Source of the DNA: Acidobacteriota bacterium
GTDB taxonomy: Bacteria; Acidobacteriota; Blastocatellia; RBC074
Assembly (NCBI GenBank): GCA_016196035.1
Contig: JACPYM010000088.1
Span: forward strand, 62,001 to 126,000
DNA length: 64,000 nucleotides
Direction: 5' to 3'
Numbering within the stretch: position 1 is the first letter of the stretch; every line of letters begins with the position of its first letter. Both the position numbers and the translations under genes were made by a program. Shown here one piece after another: positions 55,038-62,963 of the stretch. The notes beneath the pieces are model-generated. The model saw only the letters and a program-made list of their open reading frames with translations. It searched no databases and had not been told where the DNA came from.

Positions 55038-55314
55038 CTGGGAGCGCAAGCGTCCGCGCCAGCCGCATAGCCACAGACGGAAAAAATGCCTTCCTGTAAA
55101 AAATCCCCGGTGATGACAACGTAGGGGCAGACCTGTGTGTCTGCCTCGGTCGCTTTTGCAGCCTTCGATGCCGTCTGCCGCCACCGGGGCAGACACACAG
55201 GTCTGCCCCTACGTTGTCACCGAAAAATTTACAGAAAGAAAAATGCTGACAGGATACCCTGCGGCAGCATTTCGTCTATTGCCACGCAGCAAGCGCGGAC
55301 GCTTGCGCTCCCAG
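55038..55314. repeat. Nested long palindrome
   Basis: Outer arms 55038-55059 and 55293-55314 pair perfectly over 22 bp (CTGGGAGCGCAAGCGTCC...). Inner arms 55115-55145 and 55188-55218 pair perfectly over 31 bp (GACAACGTAGGGGCAGACC...), with further pairs CTGTAAAAAA/AAATTTACAG between them. The outer arm resembles the arm at 57391. Confidence 0.85.
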
Positions 55315-55928
55315 GCTAAAAGGTTGGGAATTTTCCGTTGGCTGGGCCGCCGCCAACACTACATTTTCCATCCCGGCCATAGAAATAGGCGCGGACGTGT
55401 GGGATGCCGGTGATTTATTACATCTTCCCCGAAGAATTAATAAAAACGGTTGCCAGCCTTATAGTTTTAGTGTACAGTCCGCCCCCGTTAGTAACAAGCT
55501 TCCTTACGCCCCGTTTGAACTTGTTACTTTTTGCAAGTCGCAACGATTGCGAAAAACTCGAACCGATAAGTTGTTCGTGTGGTGTTAGTGCCAACTGGAA
55601 TGGGTTAACTCGCGCTTCTTGGCCTTGGCGAGTTAGGATGCACCTCAACTTCATCACTTTCCCTTATTAACTTTCCCCGTCACTGGTGCCGTTTTGGGGA
55701 TATTGTCTGTCAGTACCTTTGGGTGTGCTTAAGTGCGGTTTTTTCCCTGAAAATCCACGAGCATTGCGCCTTTCCACCTTCTGCTGACGATGATTTCGAG
55801 AGCGTGCTGTAATAGTTCTCGCTCCTGAAGCGCCTACGCGTAACGAATTCCTGTAACTCAAAAACGTCCCGGCAAACTGTTCCGTTTTTGCCAGTTATTC
55901 TTTCGTTACCAATCCAGAACTCAAAGTT

Positions 55929-55960
55929 ACCCTGATACTAACAGGGTGCTTGTTGTTTTT
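55929..55960 (+). terminator. Terminator-like hairpin in the flp upstream region
   Basis: ACCCTG (55929-55934), 7-base loop, CAGGGT (55942-55947), then GCTTGTTGTTTTT. A short but classical terminator or attenuator shape, 335 bases before flp1. Weak evidence. Confidence 0.35.
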
Positions 55961-56169
55961 GATGGCAAACGCTCGCGCGCTTGCGTTGCCGTAGGCTTAC
56001 CCGACTGATTGACCAGCCTATTTCCGGGCTGCTCCGCTTGGTTGTCACAGCCTTTTTGGTAACAAGACGCGTCGGCGAGTTAGTCGAGGTGTATCTAGTT
56101 ATCATCATCTCATCATTACCCCCCTGCTTTATTCATAATCTCGATAACGCTATCTCTAACAATTTCGCC

Positions 56170-56295
56170 GCTTGTCCCTGTTTTTTAGTCCTTGGACGTT
56201 ACTTTATTGCAAACGAATGTTCACGGCAGGCAAGCGATCTTTAACCACTATTTACCTTAGTGCTCACACTAGCGCTAGAAGGGGCCACAGAAACC
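56170..56295 (+). promoter_or_regulatory. Duplicated flp leader (first copy)
   Basis: The segment before flp1 resembles the one before flp2 (56492-56597). Shared blocks: TTGTCCCTGTTT, then GTTACTTTATTGCAA (56198-56212) versus ATTACTTAATCGCAA (56519-56533), then CCACAGA(A/C)ACCATG at the start codon. A third, shorter GTTACTTTTTGCAA lies at 55523-55536. These are candidate protein-binding or leader motifs. Confidence 0.5.
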
Positions 56296-56466
56296 ATGAA
56301 TACGATCAAGAACTTTCTGAAAGACGAGTCCGGCCTTGAGCTTTCCGAGTATGCAGTTGCAACCGCGCTAGTGGTGGCGGCACTGGTTACGGCCTTTACT
56401 GACTTGGGAAGCGGAATTAGGGCGCGGATCGTCGCGCTGACTGGCGTCATTACCAGCATCAGTTAA
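56296..56466 (+). CDS. flp: Flp/Fap-type class IVb pilin (first copy)
   Basis: 56 residues. Short Flp pilin with a basic leader, DESGLELSEYAVATALVVAA (Gly, then Glu at +2/+4 and Tyr near +6, the processing site for the prepilin peptidase) and one hydrophobic helix ending in FTDLGSGIRARIVALTGVI. It is the structural subunit of tight-adherence pili. A near copy follows 131 bases later, and cpaA (prepilin peptidase) after that. No strong SD: GGGGCCACAGAAACC precedes the ATG. Confidence 0.92.
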   Translation: MNTIKNFLKDESGLELSEYAVATALVVAALVTAFTDLGSGIRARIVALTGVITSIS

Positions 56467-56597
56467 TTTTTTTGTTTTCACGATTCCCTACTTTGTCCCT
56501 GTTTGTTTGTCTTTGGGCATTACTTAATCGCAAGTGGTGTTTGAGGCAAGCAAATTGAACCTAACAATCATTCAACTTAGAAAGGACCACAGACACC

Positions 56598-56768
56598 ATG
56601 AACATGATCAAGAATTTCCTGAACGACGAATCCGGCCTTGAGCTTTCCGAATACGCGGTTGCCACCGCGCTAGTCGTGGCGGCACTCGTCACGGCCTTTA
56701 CCCAATTGGGAAGCGGGATCAAGGGCCGCCTCACTGCGCTGACTGGCGTCATTACCAGCATCAGCTAA
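56598..56768 (+). CDS. flp: Flp/Fap-type class IVb pilin (second copy)
   Basis: 56 residues, differing from the first copy at only a few positions (NMIKNFLNDES, FTQLGSGIKGRLTALTG). Same DESGLELSEY processing region. The leader before it also resembles that of the first copy, so a whole unit (leader plus gene) was duplicated in tandem. AAAGGACCAC stands upstream of the ATG. Confidence 0.92.
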   Translation: MNMIKNFLNDESGLELSEYAVATALVVAALVTAFTQLGSGIKGRLTALTGVITSIS

Positions 56769-56847
56769 CCCTTTTTTGTTGCCAGTTCCAGCAGGAGTGC
56801 GATTGATTCATTCGCACTCCTGCGTCTTTGATCTGAGATAGAAGAAA

Positions 56848-57378
56848 ATGCCAAGTCTGCTCATCTTACAAACTGCCTTGTGTTGCATTACGGCAATCCT
56901 GGTTGGCTATTTTGATATTCGCTATCGGCGCATTCCTAACAAGTTAGTGTTACCCCTACTGTTGAGCGGCTTGTTATTGGGGCTTGTCTTTGCGGGCACA
57001 GCGGGATTGATCGCCAGCTTGCAAGGATTGTTACTGGGCTTTGGCTTGATGTTTTTGCTGCACCTGTTTGGCGCGCTGGGCGCGGGTGACGTCAAGTTAT
57101 TCGCTGCACTGGGCGCAGTGCTGGGCGTGCAATTGGTCTTGCCGACCTTTGTGATCGCCGTGCTGACGGGCGGCGTGCTGGCAGTGGCTTCGATGCTGTA
57201 TGCGGGTACGGCACGCGTAACCAGCGAACGTGTGTTGCTGATTCTTGGCGGGCTGGTTATGGGGAGCGTGCCGCGCTTCCCCGTGCCGGACGACAAACGG
57301 CAAACGCTGCCTTATGGCGTCGCCATCACGGTGGGCAGTTTGCTTTCGCTGCTGTGGCATAACGTATCAATGAACTAA
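56848..57378 (+). CDS. cpaA: Prepilin peptidase CpaA/TadV
   Basis: 176 residues, six membrane segments. Catalytic aspartates are in GYFDIRYRRIPN (about residue 24) and GALGAGDVKLFAALG (the GxGD motif, about residue 76). Short form without the N-terminal methyltransferase domain, as in the Tad family. It cleaves the leader of Flp and the TadE/F pseudopilins. Good placement directly after the pilin genes. Confidence 0.95.
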   Translation: MPSLLILQTALCCITAILVGYFDIRYRRIPNKLVLPLLLSGLLLGLVFAGTAGLIASLQGLLLGFGLMFLLHLFGALGAGDVKLFAALGAVLGVQLVLPTFVIAVLTGGVLAVASMLYAGTARVTSERVLLILGGLVMGSVPRFPVPDDKRQTLPYGVAITVGSLLSLLWHNVSMN

Positions 57379-57390
57379 CGGCGCGCCCCT

Positions 57391-57685
57391 GGGAGCGCAG
57401 GCATCCTTGATACCGCTGGGATACCGCTGGGATACCGCTGGTGAATGCGCCAAGTTGTCCGACAAGCTGCCAGCTTGTCGTGGTCGTGGCTGGCGAACAT
57501 TGGGTTTAACGGCCAGGCATCCGACAAGCTGGCAGCCTGTCGGACATTCGCCAGCACTATCATCATTGCCTGCTGTCAAAGAAAGCCGCGTAGCTTCCTT
57601 CTCCCAGTCTCCGGGTCTACGCAAGGTGCGGAAAACGGAACGCTGTGCGGCGTTTCTTTTGGCAGGCAAGGATGCCTGCGCTCCC
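57391..57685. repeat. Nested palindrome between cpaA and cpaB
   Basis: Outer arms 57391-57409 and 57667-57685 pair over 19 bp (GGGAGCGCAGGCATCC...), related to the arm at 55038. Inside are three direct copies of GATACCGCTGG (from 57410), and two self-complementary segments around TCCGACAAGCTG-CCAGCTTGTCG and TCCGACAAGCTGGCAGCC that also pair with each other. It fills most of the 361-base gap. Confidence 0.8.
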
Positions 57686-57739
57686 CGGGGAAACACCGAG
57701 TTATTTACTGGCAGAAAAATTCCCCACAGGACAAATGCT

Positions 57740-58681
57740 ATGAAAAATAAAGCCCCCTATCTGGTGCTCATTGGCGCGATCCTGTTCGGCTTGCTGGCGT
57801 CGGTTTCAGTGACCAATTACCTGGCCAATGCGCGTGGTACTAACAAGCAGAACACCATCGTCGTGGCCAGCATGGAAATTCCGTTGGGCAGCAAAATCCT
57901 GGCCGAACAATTGACCACGGTGCAGATGCCCCAGGGCGCGACGCCCGAAGGCACGTTTAGCGAAGTGGCCAAAGTCGTCGGGCGCGTCGCCGCCACGCGC
58001 ATCGCAGCGCGCGAAACGGTAATCAATGCGCGCCTCGCGCCGGTGGGTGCAGCGGCGGGCTTATCGGCCATCATCCCTGAAGGCCACCGGGCGATGACCG
58101 TCAAGGTGGATGACGATTCGGGCATGTCGGGCTTTGTGCTGCCGGGGACGTATGTAGATGTCGCGGCGGTGATCAATCTGGCCAGCACCGGCGGCGGCAC
58201 GATTTCGAAAATCATCCTGCAAAACATCAAGGTACTGGCCAATGGTGACAACCTGGACGAACCCACCGACAAGCGCGACGCCCAAAAGGCCCGCACCGTG
58301 ACCTTGCTGGTCATGCCCGACCAGGCCGAAAAACTATTACTGGCCTCGACCGATGGCCGGTTGCGGCTGGTGATGCGTAATGGCGCAGATCAAAACAATC
58401 AGCCGACACAAGGGGCCAACGTGCGTTCGTTGTTGACGGGCGAGGGCGGCCTGTCAGCGGCCAATTACGCCGCGCTGGCCGGCCTGCAACCCGCCACCAG
58501 TCCCACACCAACGGCTCCGCCAGCGGCCTCCGCGCGCCAAATCAAACGGCTGGCCCATATCACGGCGATTGTGCCGGACTTTAACAATGCCGTCCCCAAA
58601 CCCGCGCCCGCGCCGTCCCGCCCGCCGGTTGAATTTTTTGAAGGCACCAAAAAACGTTCGGTTGAATTTCCGGACCGTTAG
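57740..58681 (+). CDS. cpaB: Flp pilus assembly protein CpaB/RcpC
   Basis: 313 residues from ATG 57740. N-terminal anchor (YLVLIGAILFGLLASVSVTNYL), SAF-like domain (VVASMEIPLGSKILAEQLTTV, about 35-100), then the CpaB/RcpC core (about 110-215; SAIIPEGHRAMTVKVDDDSGMSGFVLPGTYVDV). Periplasmic part of the Tad secretion channel, thought to modulate the secretin. The frame upstream of the ATG covers the palindrome and is not coding. Confidence 0.93.
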   Translation: MKNKAPYLVLIGAILFGLLASVSVTNYLANARGTNKQNTIVVASMEIPLGSKILAEQLTTVQMPQGATPEGTFSEVAKVVGRVAATRIAARETVINARLAPVGAAAGLSAIIPEGHRAMTVKVDDDSGMSGFVLPGTYVDVAAVINLASTGGGTISKIILQNIKVLANGDNLDEPTDKRDAQKARTVTLLVMPDQAEKLLLASTDGRLRLVMRNGADQNNQPTQGANVRSLLTGEGGLSAANYAALAGLQPATSPTPTAPPAASARQIKRLAHITAIVPDFNNAVPKPAPAPSRPPVEFFEGTKKRSVEFPDR

Positions 58682-58735
58682 GCTGTTTCCTCTCCCCACC
58701 CATCAGCCGCGCAAGCTAAAAGGAGAATCGTTCTT

Positions 58736-60409
58736 ATGCCGACAAGTCATCCCCTAATCACATCGCGCCGTTGGCGGCGCTGCCAAAGATTCTTGCTGCT
58801 GGCCGCGTTTTGGTGCGCGGCCATTGCCGTTTCTGTGCACGCGCAAGAGACCATCATCAAAACCTCGTTTGCCAATCCGCCCAAAGAACCGATTCCGGTG
58901 TATGTGCTGACGGGCCAATCCATGGTGGTAAAATTCGATCAGGATTTCGGGCGTGTGGCGGCCTCGAACCTGGACTTTGCCGAGGCCGTGCTCGTCGCGC
59001 CCGATCAAATCGTGATCAACGGCAAAGCCTCGGGGCGCGCGCGCATTACGGTCTGGTCGCGCAACAGCGAGGTCTTGATCTTTATTGACGTGGATGTGCG
59101 CGTGAATCTGGCCCAGATAGATTCGCAAGTGCGCGCGCTCTTTCCCAAAGACGACATCCGCCTCAGCCAGGCCAACGGCTCGGTGGTGATTTCGGGCAGC
59201 GCCGAACCCAAGGTCGTACAACAGGTCGAACAGGTCGTGCAAGCCGCCGGTTTCAAGACGGTCAATCTGCTGGCGCAGCCCGTCCAAAACACCGCGCAGG
59301 TGCAATTGCAGGTGCGCGTGGCCGAAGTCTCGCGCAACAAACTGAGCGAGTATTCGTTTTCGCCCGCTTACCAATCTTCACCGGGCACGGGCGGGTTTTC
59401 CAATACCGGCACTGGCCCTTATTCCGTGACGGCGATTGATCAAGGCAACATTATCGGCACGGTCGCCAACAACCTGAATCTGTTTATCATGGGGCAAAAC
59501 GTCTTCGCGTTTTTACGGGCGCTGCAATCGCAGGGCGCATTGCGCGCGCTGGCCGAACCCAATCTGATTGCGATGAGCGGGCAAACGGCCAGCTTTTTGG
59601 CGGGCGGCGAAATCCCCGTCCCGCTCGTCACCGGCGCGGGCGGCAACTCGGCGGTGTCAATTCAATGGAAAGAATATGGCGTGCGCCTCAATTTCAAGCC
59701 GACGATCATTGACGAACAGCACATCAAGCTGGAACTCGAACCCGAAGTCTCCACGCTCGATTATGCCAATGCAGCGCGGCTGAGCGGCTTTTTGATCCCG
59801 GCCTTGCGTGTGCGCCGCGCCAAAACCGGTATCGAGTTGCAAGACGGACAAAGTTTCGGTATCGCCGGTTTGCTCGATAACAACGAAACCAAGTCGTTGG
59901 GCAAATTGCCGGTCATCGGCGATGTGCCGATTCTGGGCAATCTGTTCAAATCGAAATCGTTTCAACGCAACGAGACGGAATTGATCTTTATCGTGACGGC
60001 CAAACTGAGCAAACCGCTCAACCCCGACGCCGTGCCGCGTCTCAAGGAAGTGGATGGCTTGCGCGACGGTTCGCCGCTGGGCATCGAACAACCGAAGTCG
60101 GACAAGTCAGATAAGACGGATGGCGCCGCCAGCGAAACCGCCGCGCCTCCCGCCGAAACCGCAACGCCAACTCCGGCAACGCCAACTCCGGCAACGCCAA
60201 CGAATGAAGAGACCAAACCCAAGCTGCCAGTCGCGCCGGAACCGGCCAAAGTGGCTGACTTAACGCTGCCCTTGCCGCTCTTCAAGTTTGAAAAATTGCA
60301 CTGGGTCTTAACGCCGCCGCCCGACATCAAACTCGGCGCGGCGCGCGCGTTGTCGGCAGAATTGAATTTCGTTTTGCCCACTGCCCCCGTGGTCAAACAG
60401 GAGCCATAA
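58736..60409 (+). CDS. cpaC: Tad secretin CpaC/RcpA
   Basis: 557 residues. Signal peptide (about 15-35), pilus-assembly N-terminal domain (about 45-125), a BON-like ring (about 135-175, RLSQANGSVVISGSAEPKVV), then the secretin core (about 210-430; ALRALAEPNLIAMSGQTASFLAGGEIP, SFGIAGLLDNNETKSLGKLPVIGDVPILGNLF). Forms the outer membrane channel for the pilus. The C-terminal region has a TPTPATPTPATPT stretch from tandem 15-base repeats. AAAGGAG stands before the ATG. Confidence 0.95.
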   Translation: MPTSHPLITSRRWRRCQRFLLLAAFWCAAIAVSVHAQETIIKTSFANPPKEPIPVYVLTGQSMVVKFDQDFGRVAASNLDFAEAVLVAPDQIVINGKASGRARITVWSRNSEVLIFIDVDVRVNLAQIDSQVRALFPKDDIRLSQANGSVVISGSAEPKVVQQVEQVVQAAGFKTVNLLAQPVQNTAQVQLQVRVAEVSRNKLSEYSFSPAYQSSPGTGGFSNTGTGPYSVTAIDQGNIIGTVANNLNLFIMGQNVFAFLRALQSQGALRALAEPNLIAMSGQTASFLAGGEIPVPLVTGAGGNSAVSIQWKEYGVRLNFKPTIIDEQHIKLELEPEVSTLDYANAARLSGFLIPALRVRRAKTGIELQDGQSFGIAGLLDNNETKSLGKLPVIGDVPILGNLFKSKSFQRNETELIFIVTAKLSKPLNPDAVPRLKEVDGLRDGSPLGIEQPKSDKSDKTDGAASETAAPPAETATPTPATPTPATPTNEETKPKLPVAPEPAKVADLTLPLPLFKFEKLHWVLTPPPDIKLGAARALSAELNFVLPTAPVVKQEP

Positions 60410-60413
60410 ATGT

Positions 60414-60476
60414 GTAGGGCAGGTTGAGAACCTGCCCTGCACGCAACTTACAGGGCGGGATGAGAACCTGCCCTAC
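60414..60476. repeat. Switchable hairpins between cpaC and tadG
   Basis: GTAGGGCAGGTT (60414-60425) can pair with AACCTGCCCT (60429-60438) or equally with AACCTGCCCTAC (60465-60476). The two pairings exclude each other. Confidence 0.6.
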
Positions 60477-60499
60477 CCCTTGCTTGAGGAGTTTTCTTT

Positions 60500-61711
60500 A
60501 TGCGGATCATAAGCCCAGCAACCGCGCGACACCGCCTTGATCAACGCGGCTCGATCCTCGGCGTGTCGGCGATTGCCATCCTCGCCATTTTGGGCGTCGT
60601 CGGTCTCGCCGTGGACATCAGCCACATGTATCTGGTCCTCGCCGAATTGCAAAATGCGGCAGATGCGGCCGCCTTGGCGGGTGCGTCAGGCTTGAACGGC
60701 GGTCAGGAGGGCATTCAGACGGCGATTGACCGCGCCAGCGCCGCGATGAATAAGTACGAGTTCAATAAAACGGCGGTGGGTTTAGCAGAGGCCAATGTTA
60801 CTTTCGCCGCCAATCTGGCGGATTTTGGCACGGGCAATGAAAAGACGACCAAGGCTGCCGCGCAAGCCGCCGCCGCCACCATGAAATTCGTCAAGGTGAG
60901 CGTCCCGGCGAAAACCGTTTCAACCGTCGTCGCCAAAGCGTTTATGCAACTCGCGGCAGGCGGCGGCAGCGTGCCAGCTTTTACCGTCGGGCCGTCGGCC
61001 ATTGCGGGTCAATCAGTGGAACTCAGCTTCCCCTGCAACTATGCACCCCTGGCAATCGTCTATGACGGCACAAAGGATTTACCGGTCAAGCCCGGCACGA
61101 CTTGTGCGAATCAAAAACAATTTACGCGCGGTTGCGTTTACGTACTCACCTGGTCGGCCTCCAACAGCAAAAACCTGAATGCGGGTGAATATGTGATTCT
61201 GAATCCCACCACGACGCGCGCGACTGATTTGCGCGCCCGGATGGCGATTGGCGCTGACGGCTGTGCCCAAACCAGCACGACGCAAGCTTTGGATACCGGC
61301 GCGGCTTCCGGGCAAGTGCGGCAAGGGCTGAATACGCGGCTTGACGATTACCAAAGTTCGGGCGTGGACCCGGTGCAATTTCCGCCTGACCTCAATGTGA
61401 AAACGAGTATCGGCTATGGCCAATACAAAGACGCCCTACCCGGCAGCGCGAATTTTACGGCGCCGACGCACACGGGCTTTCCCAATCGGCGCGTGCTGGT
61501 GATGGCGATGGTCCAGGCTAGCAGCTTTGTCAAAAACACGTCGGTGACGATCAGTTCATTTGGCGCCTTCTTTATGCGCGTCATGGTGCCCAACGGCGGC
61601 GCTGATCTCGAGGTCGAATACATCGGCGACAGCGTCGTCCTCGGTAACGGCGGTTACACTATCGGCAGCGGACATCTCGCGGGCCTCACCGTGCCTGTGT
61701 TATATCGCTAA
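60500..61711 (+). CDS. tadG: TadG-like pilus assembly protein
   Basis: 403 residues. The N-terminal pfam13400-type segment RGSILGVSAIAILAILGVVGLAVDISHMYLVLAELQNAADAAALAGA is the TadG/TadE-like anchor. The rest is a large extracytoplasmic domain without a recognisable von Willebrand fold (no clear MIDAS). Placement between the secretin and two TadE genes supports the assignment. Confidence 0.87.
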   Translation: MRIISPATARHRLDQRGSILGVSAIAILAILGVVGLAVDISHMYLVLAELQNAADAAALAGASGLNGGQEGIQTAIDRASAAMNKYEFNKTAVGLAEANVTFAANLADFGTGNEKTTKAAAQAAAATMKFVKVSVPAKTVSTVVAKAFMQLAAGGGSVPAFTVGPSAIAGQSVELSFPCNYAPLAIVYDGTKDLPVKPGTTCANQKQFTRGCVYVLTWSASNSKNLNAGEYVILNPTTTRATDLRARMAIGADGCAQTSTTQALDTGAASGQVRQGLNTRLDDYQSSGVDPVQFPPDLNVKTSIGYGQYKDALPGSANFTAPTHTGFPNRRVLVMAMVQASSFVKNTSVTISSFGAFFMRVMVPNGGADLEVEYIGDSVVLGNGGYTIGSGHLAGLTVPVLYR

Positions 61712-61720
61712 ACGGAAGCA

Positions 61721-62215
61721 ATGATGAATCGCACACAGCTTGCCACTCCGGCCCCATCGTCACACCTGCGTCACCCGCACCGCCGCCGCCGCGAACGCGG
61801 TGTGCAAATGATCGAAGTAGTTTTGGTCATGCCGTTGCTGCTGATGCTGATGGCGTCAACGGCGGAACTCGGACGGTACTTTTATACTTACTCGGTACTG
61901 GCGCGCGCCACACGCATTTCGGCGCGTTATCTGTCCGGCAGTTTGCTGAACACTGCCAATCACACGGCGGCGAAAAACATGGCGGTCTGCGGGTTGACGA
62001 CGACATGCAGCATTGCGGTTGTGCCGGGCTTGACCACGAGTAACATTGCGATCACCCCGGCAGCCAATCCGACCACCTGGCCGAGCACGGTGACCGTGAG
62101 CATCACCAGCTACAACTATCAACCGATTTTCAACCTGGGCAATTGGACGGGCGTGAGTTGGACATCAGTCGCGGTCAAACCGAGTACGACGATGCGCTAT
62201 TTATTGAATAACTAA
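61721..62215 (+). CDS. tadE: TadE-like minor pseudopilin
   Basis: 164 residues. Basic N-terminus with RRRRERGVQMIEVVLVMPLLLMLMASTAELGRYFYTY: the G-x-x-x-E-V prepilin-like cleavage region and hydrophobic helix of TadE. The C-terminal part is beta-rich. It overlaps the next gene by one base (TAATG). Confidence 0.9.
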   Translation: MMNRTQLATPAPSSHLRHPHRRRRERGVQMIEVVLVMPLLLMLMASTAELGRYFYTYSVLARATRISARYLSGSLLNTANHTAAKNMAVCGLTTTCSIAVVPGLTTSNIAITPAANPTTWPSTVTVSITSYNYQPIFNLGNWTGVSWTSVAVKPSTTMRYLLNN

Positions 62216-62718
62216 TGGCTGAGATGCTGAACCAAATCCGACAACGAGCGAACACGGAACGAGGCACAGTCCTAGTGGAATTTGCCATCGCGGCGCTGGT
62301 CTTTTTTGTCGCCGTGTTCAGCGTGCTCGAAATGTCGCGCATGCTGTGGACGTACAACGCGCTGGCCGATGGCGTGCGGCGGGGGGCGCGTTACGCCGCC
62401 ACGCATAGCCCGGACGCCACCGGTTCGACCACGAACAGTGCCAAGGTAAAAAATGTCGTCGTGTATGGCACGGACAGTCCGGCAGTCGGGGCGCAACCGA
62501 TTGTTTATGGTTTGGCCACCAGTCACGTCACGGTCACATATAGTGGCAACTTCGGCGTCAATTTGGGAACCGCGACGGTAAGCACGAGCGGTTTCAGTTT
62601 TCAATTTCTGGCTATCCCGTCGGTGCTGGGCGCGTCGCTGACGTTTCCGACTTATCAAGTGATCGTGGCGGGTGAAAGCGCGGGGTGCGTGCCCGGCGTG
62701 ACAACAACCGGTTGTTAG
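62215..62718 (+). CDS. tadE: TadE/TadF-like minor pseudopilin
   Basis: 167 residues. RGTVLVEFAIAALVFFVAVFSVLEMSRMLWTYNALADGVRRGARYAATH carries the TadE motif with Glu at +5. Translationally coupled to the previous pseudopilin gene through TAATG. A long inverted repeat follows before cpaE. Confidence 0.9.
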   Translation: MAEMLNQIRQRANTERGTVLVEFAIAALVFFVAVFSVLEMSRMLWTYNALADGVRRGARYAATHSPDATGSTTNSAKVKNVVVYGTDSPAVGAQPIVYGLATSHVTVTYSGNFGVNLGTATVSTSGFSFQFLAIPSVLGASLTFPTYQVIVAGESAGCVPGVTTTGC

Positions 62719-62752
62719 AGTGGTTTGCAATTGCGTGTACGGTAAGGCGCGT

Positions 62753-62864
62753 AGCGCCGCGAGACGGTACCGCGCGCGTGAGCAAGCGGCGCAGCAAGTA
62801 CGGCGCACTCACACAATCGTGCAAGCTCCGCTTGCTCACGCGCGCGGTACCGTTTCGCGGCGCT
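62753..62864. repeat. 37-bp inverted repeat between tadE and cpaE
   Basis: Arms 62753-62789 and 62828-62864 pair over 37 bp with one mismatch (AGCGCCGCGAGACGG...). GC-rich; not followed by a T-run. It has repeated CGCGCGCG motifs. Confidence 0.85.
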
Positions 62865-62963
62865 GCTTTTCCTGTCAACCGAAGTGAAAACCGATCTAGT
62901 TGCCCCGTAGACAAAACGGGCGCGTGCACACGTTCCCCTTTTGTAACAGAGTTTTGATTCGAT

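Larger units (their letters stand above)
54902..56295. other. 1.4-kb intergenic region before the Tad/Flp locus
   Basis: No gene with coding character. It contains a nested palindrome (55038-55314), then about 950 bases of visibly more AT-rich sequence. Small structures in that part: inverted pairs AGTAACAAG/CTTGTTACT (55490-55528), TCGCAACGATTGCGA (about 55537-55551), TAACTCGC/GCGAGTTA (55606-55635), and a terminator-like hairpin at 55929-55960. It probably holds the flp promoter and a long leader, or decayed DNA. Confidence 0.5.

Noticed and set aside
55400-56295. Cyclic-di-GMP riboswitch upstream of flp
   Set aside because: Pilus operons often have one, but I cannot find the conserved GEMM core here, only scattered GGCAAAC-like words.
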